This document shows, piece after piece, positions 1 through 6,056 of a stretch of 6,532 nucleotides of DNA (position 1 is its first letter; every line of letters starts with the position of its first letter). The stretch is from Candidatus Kerfeldbacteria bacterium (GTDB lineage Bacteria > Patescibacteriota > Patescibacteriia > UBA9570). A program made the translations under genes and the position numbers. The stretch covers positions 1-6,532 of the forward strand of contig DOSP01000003.1 in NCBI GenBank assembly GCA_003512175.1. Reading direction: 5' to 3'. Below the pieces are notes generated by a model. That model did no database searches and had not been told where the DNA came from. It worked only from the letters and a program-made list of their open reading frames with translations.

Positions 1-45
1 TGAATAGGAAGGGGTCACTCACGCAGTGAGTGGGGGTAGGTGTTG
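1..45 (+). repeat. Truncated copy (R1) of a composite hairpin repeat
   Basis: The first 15 bases, TGAATAGGAAGGGGT, are the exact reverse complement of 994..1008, so this is the loop and right arm of the same hairpin seen at 994..1017. Its left arm would lie before the window. It is followed directly by a second hairpin, CACTCAC-GCA-GTGAGTG (16..32), then GGGGT and AGGTGTTG (38..45). The order (TGAATA loop, arm, second hairpin, purine tail, AGGTGT) matches the two copies at 961..1017 and 1052..1110, but the second hairpin is 17 nt instead of 22. It begins 8 nt past the stop codon of the minus-strand gene at 54..884, so it would lie in that mRNA's 3' end. No U-tract is visible after the hairpin within the window, so terminator function is unproven. 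Confidence 0.7.
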
Positions 46-53
46 GGCAAGGT

Positions 54-884
54 TTACTTCGGCATCCCTTCTGGCTCTTCTTCGTCTTCAACATCGTCTT
101 GTTCCGGAGTCGCTTGATCTTTCAACTCTGCCCCATACACGTACGGCTGTGGCGGAAATTCATCGAGCACTTTATATTCCACTGGGGGCATCGTATACGC
201 CTGTGGCGTAATATACCCATCGGCGGCCGGTAGTTGCTGTATTGGTACTTGATACTGCATCGGTTGCTGTTTGGCCCGCTTAGTTTCTTCCCGCACAATG
301 TGCACTAAACTGGTAAGCACAAAACCAAATAGACCAGCCAGGATACCGTTGATCGGAATATTTGGTTTTACCGGACGGTCTGACGTTACTGGTCCATCAA
401 TTTGCTTAATCTGCACCGAGCTGCCGCCACCATGATAATCCGACGCATTGGTGGTAAGCACCTGTGTTACGCCCATCACAATATCTTCCGCCTCTCCCAT
501 GGTGGGGCCATAGGCTGTGACGTGCAGCACACCCGTTTCGGCCAGCATCTCCGCTTCAACGGTATTTTGCCACTGCCGTTTGCGCTCTTCAGTTGAGGCA
601 CTAAATAAATCAGTAGAGACCAGCCCGGTACCGATGACACGATTTAAGAAATCAAAGGTGCCAATCACGCTGACGAGATTCTTCCCTAATTTCTCGGCCG
701 AACGTTGTGACGTATAGGGGTCAACATAGTTTTCATTATCCTGCTGCTGGACAATCAACAGCTCCACTTCCGAGGAATAGAGCTGCGTTGGAATAAATGA
801 CAAACCAACTGCAGCTGCAGCTAAACAAATTCCAACCAAAAAAATGCTAATCCAGTGTTGCAGAATGATGCGGAGATAAGTCAT
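54..884 (-). CDS. Wzz-like polysaccharide co-polymerase / chain-length determinant protein
   Basis: A 276-residue membrane protein with the two-helix layout of Wzz/CapA-type polysaccharide co-polymerases. A hydrophobic segment lies at about residues 12-32, followed by an extracytoplasmic domain of about 140 residues. A second hydrophobic segment at about 176-196 is preceded by the proline-containing stretch SDRPVKPNIP (168-177), which is typical just before the second helix in this family. Such proteins set glycan chain length during Wzy-dependent polymerisation. No Walker motifs or BY-kinase domain follow. Instead there is a cytoplasmic tail of about 80 residues, rich in Gln, Pro and Tyr (Y211, Y224, Y230, Y237, Y248, Y250) and ending in an acidic run (about 262-272). 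The start is well fixed: the next Met is residue 113, and a promoter ends 8 nt upstream. It is transcribed away from the plus-strand operon, as is the SpoIID-like gene. The family call is good; the exact role (polymerisation or export) is inferred. Confidence 0.8.
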   Translation of the reverse strand: MTYLRIILQHWISIFLVGICLAAAAVGLSFIPTQLYSSEVELLIVQQQDNENYVDPYTSQRSAEKLGKNLVSVIGTFDFLNRVIGTGLVSTDLFSASTEERKRQWQNTVEAEMLAETGVLHVTAYGPTMGEAEDIVMGVTQVLTTNASDYHGGGSSVQIKQIDGPVTSDRPVKPNIPINGILAGLFGFVLTSLVHIVREETKRAKQQPMQYQVPIQQLPAADGYITPQAYTMPPVEYKVLDEFPPQPYVYGAELKDQATPEQDDVEDEEEPEGMPK

Positions 885-892
885 TGCCCCTT

Positions 893-921
893 ATAATAAC
901 AGAAAATAGGGTCTTGGTCAA
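893..921 (-). promoter_or_regulatory. Sigma70-type promoter for the Wzz-like gene
   Basis: Read on the minus strand, TTGACC (921..916) is the -35 box and TATTAT (898..893) the -10 box, with the optimal 17-nt spacer. Only eight bases (AAGGGGCA) separate the -10 box from the ATG at 884, so transcription should start at or within about two bases of the start codon. This predicts a leaderless mRNA. It also means the gene can be transcribed independently of the upstream SpoIID-like gene. The GGGG is only 2 nt from the ATG, too close to act as a normal ribosome binding site. Confidence 0.7.
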
Positions 922-960
922 TGCGCAGACCTCATCCCCTCAGTCCCCTTCATCCTTTAC

Positions 961-1017
961 ACACCTTCCCCATCCCTCGACTTTGCTCGGGATACCCCTT
1001 CCTATTCAGGAAGGGGT
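961..1017 (-). repeat. Composite hairpin repeat unit R2
   Basis: On the minus strand, hairpin 1 is a 9-bp stem, ACCCCTTCC-TGAATA-GGAAGGGGT (1017..994). It abuts hairpin 2 (993..972), with ATCCC pairing to GGGAT around an inner GAGCAAAGTCGA. A tail GGGGA and AGGTGT (966..961) follow. Hairpin 2 looks like the CCCTGAGCGAAGTCGAAGGG kind of intergenic palindrome that, from memory and unverified, recurs in many environmental genomes. Confidence 0.65.
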
Positions 1018-1108
1018 TGTGAGATGTAAAAAAATCATTTTTTAAAATTTTTTTCTCTCCTGAATAGGAGAGAGATGCCCCGAGTTTACGAGGGGCAGAG
1101 AGAGGTGT
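961..1108. repeat. Inverted doublet of composite hairpin repeats (BIME-like)
   Basis: Two copies of the composite hairpin repeat lie head to head around an axis at 1034.5. The ends are ACACCT (961..966) and AGGTGT (1103..1108). The loops TATTCA (1003..1008) and TGAATA (1061..1066) are at exactly matching distances from the axis, so the halves have no net length difference. The centre is AT-rich (about 1027..1054) and contains AAAAAAT-C-ATTTTTT (1029..1043). It fills most of the 255-nt gap between the two minus-strand genes, starting about 30 nt past the SpoIID-like stop codon. The layout recalls enterobacterial BIMEs (paired inverted REPs) or a small MITE. No transposase or clear target duplication was seen. 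It could contribute to termination or mRNA 3'-end protection. Confidence 0.6.
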
Positions 1109-1110
1109 TG
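1052..1110 (+). repeat. Composite hairpin repeat unit R3
   Basis: On the plus strand, hairpin 1 is TCTCTCC-TGAATA-GGAGAGA (1054..1073), extendable by T1053-G1074 and T1052-A1075. It abuts hairpin 2, TGCCCC-gagtttacga-GGGGCA (1076..1097). The tail GAGAG and AGGTGTTG (1103..1110) follow. Compared with R2, the loop and closing CC/GG are identical, while the outer stem has changed on both arms from CCCCTT/AAGGGG to TCTCT/AGAGA, keeping the pairing. In the minus-strand transcript from the SpoIID-like gene, this hairpin is followed by A7-T4-A6-TGA-T7. That is not a clean intrinsic terminator but could slow polymerase. Confidence 0.65.
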
Positions 1111-1139
1111 ATAGCAGAAGGAGTGAAAGGCTAGGTGTT

Positions 1140-2048
1140 TTACCACATCGATTGTAATTCAACGTTCTGATAGTAGTAATATAAAATCTCCCGCCAGTGC
1201 CAGCTTTGTTCTTCAGCAAAATAGCGGGCGCCGGCGGCACTCATGCCTACGCCATGACCAAGTAGTGTTTCATTTGTGCAACAAGGGTCAACCACTGATT
1301 GCAAATAGGCATAATCACCGTTCCACACTTCACTCCAGGCTCGCGTGCGACCATCACTTTGCGAAAAATACGGCGTCACCACCACCTCTTCATCGTACGT
1401 AACAATCTGACCTACGGTGGCTTCAACGGCTGCTACAATATTCGGTGCCCGGCTGGTAAATCCATATCCACGATAGACCTGATCATTCGCTGTGGTGTCG
1501 ACCAGGTAAGGTTCACCAGCGTGTTTGGTTGGATAGAGATACAGAAAATACACATAGGTGCGAGCAGCGGTGTACAGGGCTTTCAAATAGGCTGGTTCGT
1601 TATCGTTGCCCGCTTCAGAGACACCTTTCACATAATTTTCGATGCCAAGTTCATTTACCACCCAACCATCATTGAACTCAATCGACCCATAAAACGCATT
1701 ATCATTCAATGAAGTATCCCAGTCTGGTGGATTGGAATAACTGGTAACGGTAGCGACTTTATTTTTATTAATCGGATCAATCACCAGCGGATCAATCGAT
1801 GTCTCTGACCAATCAGCTGTGGTAGCTGTGTACAATGCCGTAGTAGAATCATAACTTAACGTAATGACTGTATTGGTTGGGACAACGTGTGTGCCCACTG
1901 TGCTTTTACCATTCACCGCCACCACAACTGGATCACTGGTTTCATATAAGCCCACTCTAATTTTAGGTCGAGCGGTGGCCGCATCAGCCACCAGACTGAT
2001 GCTCATAATCACAGAGATGCATGCAATGAGGCTAATAATTTTTTTCAT
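1140..2048 (-). CDS. Secreted SpoIID/LytB-domain protein (putative peptidoglycan lytic transglycosylase)
   Basis: A 302-residue protein with a signal peptide (MKK, hydrophobic to about residue 20, then ADA at 21-23 as a likely cleavage site). The rest matches the SpoIID/LytB family in order. LGIENYVKGVSEAGN (134-148) holds the Glu (E145) at the position of the SpoIID catalytic glutamate, followed by ALYTAARTYVYFL (157-169). Then come NDQVYRGYG (188-196), AVEATVGQIVTY (207-218), PYFSQSDGRT (226-235), SEVWNGDYAYLQSV (239-252), GHGVGMSAAGARYFA (264-278) and WREILYYYYQNVEL (285-298). Family members cleave peptide-free glycan strands or enhance amidases. The N-terminal 100 residues are less recognisable. 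Spore formation is not implied, as the domain is widespread. A CC pair (256-257) is notable. The ATG at 2048 is preferred: a TTG 42 nt upstream lies inside the promoter -35 box. No Shine-Dalgarno is visible. Confidence 0.85.
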   Translation of the reverse strand: MKKIISLIACISVIMSISLVADAATARPKIRVGLYETSDPVVVAVNGKSTVGTHVVPTNTVITLSYDSTTALYTATTADWSETSIDPLVIDPINKNKVATVTSYSNPPDWDTSLNDNAFYGSIEFNDGWVVNELGIENYVKGVSEAGNDNEPAYLKALYTAARTYVYFLYLYPTKHAGEPYLVDTTANDQVYRGYGFTSRAPNIVAAVEATVGQIVTYDEEVVVTPYFSQSDGRTRAWSEVWNGDYAYLQSVVDPCCTNETLLGHGVGMSAAGARYFAEEQSWHWREILYYYYQNVELQSMW

Positions 2049-2061
2049 ATTCGAGTTTACA

Positions 2062-2090
2062 AATATAGCATAATTTATTGACTTAGTCAA
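2062..2090 (-). promoter_or_regulatory. Sigma70-type promoter for the SpoIID-like gene
   Basis: Read on the minus strand, TTGACT (2090..2085) is the -35 box and TATATT (2067..2062) the -10 box, spaced by 17 nt. The ATG lies 13 nt past the -10 box, giving an expected 5' leader of only about 4-8 nt, too short for a ribosome binding site. It overlaps the plus-strand promoter, so the two should compete. Confidence 0.75.
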
Positions 2091-2106
2091 TCAATTATTG
2101 TATAGT
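2078..2106 (+). promoter_or_regulatory. Sigma70-type promoter for the polysaccharide operon
   Basis: TTGACT (2078..2083) is the -35 box and TATAGT (2101..2106) the -10 box, with a 17-nt spacer. The flippase ATG at 2121 is 14 nt past the -10 box, so the predicted leader is about 6-10 nt (CTGGGCCTGTTTCT lies between), without a Shine-Dalgarno sequence. This is the only promoter seen for the operon within the window. Confidence 0.75.
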
Positions 2107-2120
2107 CTGGGCCTGTTTCT

Positions 2121-3566
2121 ATGTCTTTACTGCGACAAGTAGCGCATAATACCGCGCTGCAATTTAGTGGAAAAATGATCGGCACTGCGGTGGGATTGTT
2201 TGTGGCCATCATCACCTTCCGTTACCTGGGTGATGAGGGAACTGGCAACATGAATACCGCCATGTCGTTTGTACAGTTGTTTGGCATTGCGATGGATTTA
2301 GGATTATATGTGGTGTTACTGAAGCACATCAGCAGTTCGGCCAATGCAGATGGGGAATTGCAAAATAATATTTTTTCGTTTCGCGCGGTGACGGCTATAG
2401 TGTTCTTAATGATGGCCGTTGGCAGCGTTTGGCTCATTCCGCAGTATCCCGTTATTGTCAAATGGGGTGTGTTGGTTATCGCGGCCAACTTTTTTTTCAT
2501 CACTATGAATCAGCTTTTTCAAGCGATCTTTCAACAACATTTAGCCATGGGCTGGGTAGCCATTGCTGAAGTCGCCAGCAAACTGACCTTGTTGCTCTCT
2601 ACAGTATCTGTCATCTACATCTTTAACAGCAATGTCCTCTTTATCTTGGCCGCAATTGTGCTGGCTGGTATGGTGCAGAGTTTGGTATTATGGATAGCGA
2701 GCCGCCGGTATACCCGCCTGCACTGGGCCTTTAATGCTACTATCTGGAAACAAGTTCTGCGGGAAAGTTGGCCGATTGCTGTAGCCATTGCCTTGAATCT
2801 GATTTACTTCAAAGCCGGTACGATTATTCTGAGTATTTTTCATTCTCAAGCGACTGTTGGTATCTACGGGGTACCGTTTAAAATGCTGGAAGTACTTATC
2901 ACCATACCGGCAATGCTGGCTGGTTTGTTAATGCCCGTGTTAAGCCAACGATTTCAACACCAAGATCTGACCAGTTTTACGACACTCTACCAACGCACCC
3001 TGAACTTGTTGTGGATTCTAGCGGCACCGATGATTGTAGGTGGTTGGTTCTTGGCACAGCCGTTGATGCTCTTGCTGGCTGGTGATCAATTTACGGATGA
3101 TCCAGTTGTGCTTGGCCAATTATTTCGTATCTTGATCATCGCGGTTGGAGCTATTTTTTTGGGAACATTAACTGGTTATGTTGTTGTAGTCATTAATAAG
3201 CAACGCACTATTATTGCTGGCTACGCCTTCGTTGCAGTCACTGCACTGATCGCCTATCTCTGGTTCATCCCGCAGTATTCCTACTTCGGGGCAGCTTGGG
3301 TGACAGTCTATTCTGAAGTGACCATGGTGTTGATTGCGTTATGGATTATTTATCGAGCAACACGGGCTAGACCATCTTGGCTTGGTCTTGGTCGAGTAAC
3401 CGTGGCCACGCTAATTATGGGCATGGGAGTGTATGCCATGCAAGCCTGGCCATTATTGATGGTGATCCCACTGAGCGCAGTGCTGTATATTGGTGCACTA
3501 CTATTAGTAAAGGGCATTACCATGGCTGAACTGAAAACCACCATATGGAAGGAAAAAACATCCTGA
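2121..3566 (+). CDS. Wzx-type polysaccharide flippase (MOP superfamily)
   Basis: A 481-residue, very hydrophobic protein with roughly 12-14 predicted membrane segments over its whole length, the usual size for Wzx/RfbX flippases. Its N-terminus (SLLRQVAHNTALQFSGKMIG) and the RYLGDEGTG motif after the first helix (34-42) are typical of oligosaccharide flippases of the MOP exporter superfamily. So is the mid-protein stretch TIILSIFHSQATVGIYGVPFK (234-254). It should move undecaprenyl-linked oligosaccharide across the cytoplasmic membrane. It is the first gene of the operon: the promoter ends 14 nt upstream, and its end overlaps the glycosyltransferase by 22 nt. A basic cluster (RATRARPSW, 412-420) lies in a cytoplasmic loop or linker before the last two helices. 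The substrate cannot be told from the sequence. Confidence 0.88.
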   Translation: MSLLRQVAHNTALQFSGKMIGTAVGLFVAIITFRYLGDEGTGNMNTAMSFVQLFGIAMDLGLYVVLLKHISSSANADGELQNNIFSFRAVTAIVFLMMAVGSVWLIPQYPVIVKWGVLVIAANFFFITMNQLFQAIFQQHLAMGWVAIAEVASKLTLLLSTVSVIYIFNSNVLFILAAIVLAGMVQSLVLWIASRRYTRLHWAFNATIWKQVLRESWPIAVAIALNLIYFKAGTIILSIFHSQATVGIYGVPFKMLEVLITIPAMLAGLLMPVLSQRFQHQDLTSFTTLYQRTLNLLWILAAPMIVGGWFLAQPLMLLLAGDQFTDDPVVLGQLFRILIIAVGAIFLGTLTGYVVVVINKQRTIIAGYAFVAVTALIAYLWFIPQYSYFGAAWVTVYSEVTMVLIALWIIYRATRARPSWLGLGRVTVATLIMGMGVYAMQAWPLLMVIPLSAVLYIGALLLVKGITMAELKTTIWKEKTS

Positions 3567-4669
3567 TTCTCAAGTTCCCGTACTCATCCGTATATGGTGG
3601 TGGCGAGAAACATACCATCACGTTGGTTGAACGATTAGGTGCACGTCATCATTTTTATTTGTTATCGACCTGTTCGGTATTGCTGCAAGAATTTGATCGC
3701 CGCAGTTGGCACCAGCAACGGACATGGGCCGGTACGGAGCCGGTCACACCCAAGGCATTAGGTCTATTCATATTCACGTGGCCAATTATTCTGATCAACC
3801 TGATCTGGTGGCTCATGCAATACAAATTGAAGTACCATATTGATGTATTATTTTGTTTGTCGCTCACTGAAAAAGTCCTGCTCACACCGTGGGCCCGGCT
3901 GTTGGGTATTCAAGTGATTTGGATGGAACATTTGCAAATTGAACGTTGGTTGCTGGCTAGTCCGCTCCGTTTCCTCTATATTCTGTGGTCACGTTTAGCC
4001 ACGGTGGTCACGGTGGTCGAAGCGGTAAAGGATCAACTGATGAAGCTGGGGGTACCAGCCAATCATGTACAGGTAATCTACAATGCCGTAAACGTGAAAG
4101 AATTTATGCCCACGCCGTCACGGATAGAAGAGATTCAAAATCGTTTTCGGGTTTTGTTCATCGGCCGGCTCGCAACTGAAAAGGGCATCGATGATTTACT
4201 CTACGCCATACAAGAAAGTAAACACCAAATTCCCAACCTGACACTGACGATTGTTGGCGAAGGCGATCAGCATAAAAATCTCATCGATTTAACCAAAAAA
4301 CTTGAATTAGATCAGCAGGTGACATTTGTTGGCTTCCGAAAAGATATACCAGATATTGTCAAACAATGCGATGTGCTGGTGTTACCATCCACTCGTCGTG
4401 AAACCTTTGGCATCGTCATGATTGAAGCGTTGGCCACTGTGAAACCGGTGATTGCTACAACGACAGGTGGGTTAACGGAAATTGTTGATCGCTATGGCTG
4501 GTTGGTGCCGCCACATCGTCCCTCAGCCATCGCCGAGGCCTTGGTCGATGTTTATCATAATTATGAGCTTGCCATTTATAAAGCCAGCCAAGGGCGGATT
4601 CGCGTACTGGAGTTGTTTCAAGAACGTCGCATGATTCAAGACTATGACAACCTTTTTAGCACACGTTAA
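3545..4669 (+). CDS. GT4-type (GT-B fold) glycosyltransferase
   Basis: A 374-residue glycosyltransferase with a two-domain GT-B layout. The N-terminal acceptor domain opens with KNILILKFPYSSVYGGGEKH, whose glycine-rich GGGEKH (18-23) is the usual GT4 loop. A hydrophobic stretch (about 72-92) suggests membrane association. The C-terminal donor domain begins around VLFIGRLATEKG (203-214), continues through LTIVGEGD (234-241) and VTFVGF (259-264), and carries the EX7E signature with E286 and E294 in ETFGIVMIEALA. It then has PVIATTTGGLTEIV (301-314). Such enzymes transfer a sugar from a nucleotide donor with retained stereochemistry to a lipid-linked acceptor in the cytoplasm. The start overlaps the flippase end by 22 nt and lacks a Shine-Dalgarno, so translation is probably coupled. 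Its 3' end overlaps the next gene by 26 nt. Donor and acceptor are unknown. Confidence 0.88.
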   Translation: MEGKNILILKFPYSSVYGGGEKHTITLVERLGARHHFYLLSTCSVLLQEFDRRSWHQQRTWAGTEPVTPKALGLFIFTWPIILINLIWWLMQYKLKYHIDVLFCLSLTEKVLLTPWARLLGIQVIWMEHLQIERWLLASPLRFLYILWSRLATVVTVVEAVKDQLMKLGVPANHVQVIYNAVNVKEFMPTPSRIEEIQNRFRVLFIGRLATEKGIDDLLYAIQESKHQIPNLTLTIVGEGDQHKNLIDLTKKLELDQQVTFVGFRKDIPDIVKQCDVLVLPSTRRETFGIVMIEALATVKPVIATTTGGLTEIVDRYGWLVPPHRPSAIAEALVDVYHNYELAIYKASQGRIRVLELFQERRMIQDYDNLFSTR

Positions 4670-6056
4670 ACGTCACGGCTGGTGGTGGCTGTGTTGTTCG
4701 ACTGCAGCCATTGGTCTGAGTATTGCCGCAGCATATTTGAATGGTCAAACGATTTTTGCTGGACTCATTGCTTTGGCGTGCGGTATAGCGATTGCTCTCA
4801 ACCCAATGGCGGGCATTTACTTATTGGCATTTTTCTTACCATTTGAACGGATTGGATCTGTAGATTTAGCTGGTGTCACCATTCGTATAAGTCAGGTTGT
4901 GGCTATACTGAGTGTGGCGGCGTGGTGCATTCGTGGGTTGTGGTTGGGTTCATTCAAGTTTCGGCCGTATCCACTGCTGCTGCCGTTACTTGGTTTTCTC
5001 ACAGTCGCGGTCGTCGCTCTAGTGAACGCTCCTAACATAGAGCGCTCCCTCCTGGTCACCACATTCATTCTCTTTACCGCCGGTATTTCCGTTATCCTGC
5101 CCAGTATTGTTCGCCATACCAAGCATGTTGAGAAAGTCGTTCTGATTTTGCTATTGAGTATGGCGGTGGTATGTCTGTTTGGGATCTACCAATTCCTTGG
5201 TGATATCGTTGGCTTACCAACCAGCCTGACTGGTTTACGGCCACAGTATACCAAAGATATTTTGGGTTTCCCACGCATCCAATCAACCGCCCTCGAACCA
5301 CTCTATTTTGCCAACTATCTCCTTATTCCTCTCAGTATCGCCACCAGTTTATGGTTGAGTAAAGCCAGCCGCATAAAACCCTTGTGGTTACTGATGTTGG
5401 TCATACTTGGTGGGGTTAATTTTATTCTGACCGTGTCGCGCGGTGGGTATATTGCCCTGGCCGTGGTTGGTGTGTGTTTAGCATTGGTCTACTGGAAACA
5501 ATTACTCCGCCCACGTATTCTTATTCCATTGCTGGTCTGCATAGCCATTGCCAGCGGTGTGGCTTATCGTTTCCTAAACGTCACTGAACAGTTGGAAACA
5601 TTTACTGATCATGTTACTAATATTTTTGGCGGCGCTTCGTATGATGAACGCGTTGAAACATTTGAGATTGCGGAAGAAATATTTTGGCAGCATCCCTGGG
5701 TAGGTATTGGCCCAGGCAGTTTTGGACCATACGCTTCTTATCACCCGATGATCGTGCCCAGTGAAGGCTATAAGATTGTGAACAATGAGTATATCGAACT
5801 GTTGGCTGAAACGGGTGTACTTGGTTTTTCGGCCATAGTGGTGCTGATTGTGATGCTCTACATCCGGTCTTGGAAAGCACTCCGCAAAGCTCCGGCCAGT
5901 TTCTTGAAAACAACCCTGATTGCCTTAGTGATCGCCTTTACCGGAATTCTAGTGCAGTATAATACCTTTTCTGTCTTGTATATCATGCATATCTGGTTTA
6001 CTATTGGTTTGATGGTGAGTATTCAAAATATTCTGCTCCATGGAGACTACCAATAA
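4644..6056 (+). CDS. O-antigen ligase / Wzy polymerase-like membrane protein
   Basis: A 470-residue polytopic membrane protein of the O-antigen ligase (WaaL/Wzy, PF04932-like) group, with about 10-12 hydrophobic segments. Diagnostic parts include FPRIQSTALEPLYFANYLLIP (209-229) and the ILTVSRGGYIAL helix (261-272). The large extracytoplasmic loop follows: ASYDERVETFEIAEE with R336, then HPWVGIGPGSFGPY (350-363), H367, and NNEYIELLAETGVLG (380-394). Conserved Arg and His residues in this loop are central to catalysis in studied WaaL enzymes. It would polymerise repeat units or transfer finished glycan from the lipid carrier to lipid A, protein or another acceptor; sequence alone does not decide. 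The start overlaps the glycosyltransferase by 26 nt without a Shine-Dalgarno, and the end overlaps the next gene by 17 nt. Confidence 0.85.
   Translation: MTTFLAHVKRHGWWWLCCSTAAIGLSIAAAYLNGQTIFAGLIALACGIAIALNPMAGIYLLAFFLPFERIGSVDLAGVTIRISQVVAILSVAAWCIRGLWLGSFKFRPYPLLLPLLGFLTVAVVALVNAPNIERSLLVTTFILFTAGISVILPSIVRHTKHVEKVVLILLLSMAVVCLFGIYQFLGDIVGLPTSLTGLRPQYTKDILGFPRIQSTALEPLYFANYLLIPLSIATSLWLSKASRIKPLWLLMLVILGGVNFILTVSRGGYIALAVVGVCLALVYWKQLLRPRILIPLLVCIAIASGVAYRFLNVTEQLETFTDHVTNIFGGASYDERVETFEIAEEIFWQHPWVGIGPGSFGPYASYHPMIVPSEGYKIVNNEYIELLAETGVLGFSAIVVLIVMLYIRSWKALRKAPASFLKTTLIALVIAFTGILVQYNTFSVLYIMHIWFTIGLMVSIQNILLHGDYQ

Larger units (their letters stand above)
2062..2106. promoter_or_regulatory. 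45-bp near-palindrome forming overlapping divergent promoters
   Basis: The two promoters are mirror images about base 2084. Of 22 base pairs across the axis, 18 are complementary; mismatches fall at 2076/2092, 2069/2099, 2068/2100 and 2063/2105. The core TTGACTTAGTCAA (2078..2090) is a perfect palindrome around its central base and supplies both -35 boxes. Each promoter's -35 box lies next to the other's and each spacer covers the partner's -35 box, so two RNA polymerases cannot bind together. The core could also be an operator for a dimeric regulator, but no regulator gene is in the window. Confidence 0.7.

Noticed and set aside
26..233. Plus-strand open frames of 61 and 67 codons
   Set aside because: They are antisense to the tail of the Wzz-like gene and begin inside the repeat. 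They look like frame shadows.
1028..1073. Classical intrinsic terminator for the SpoIID-like gene
   Set aside because: The hairpin at 1054..1073 is followed on the minus strand by an A-tract before any T run, and the T7 lies about 20 nt further on. This is too irregular to call.
961..1110. CRISPR array or tandem repeats
   Set aside because: The repeated units are inverted relative to each other, internally palindromic and only three in number, with no regular spacers.
950..1240. Minus-strand 96-codon open frame
   Set aside because: It runs through the hairpin repeats and the AT-rich core and overlaps the SpoIID-like gene in another frame. Its product has no recognisable domain or coherent composition.
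1299..1712. Plus-strand 137-codon open frame
   Set aside because: It is entirely antisense to the well-supported SpoIID domain and has no recognisable protein features.
2049..2090. TTG start at 2090 extending the SpoIID-like protein by 14 residues
   Set aside because: The TTG is part of the -35 box of this gene's own promoter, and the extension would precede a good signal peptide. The ATG at 2048 fits both.
2490..2497. T8 run in the flippase gene as a phase-variation tract
   Set aside because: The frame is intact and the run simply encodes Phe-Phe-Phe in a membrane helix. Eight T residues alone do not support programmed slippage.
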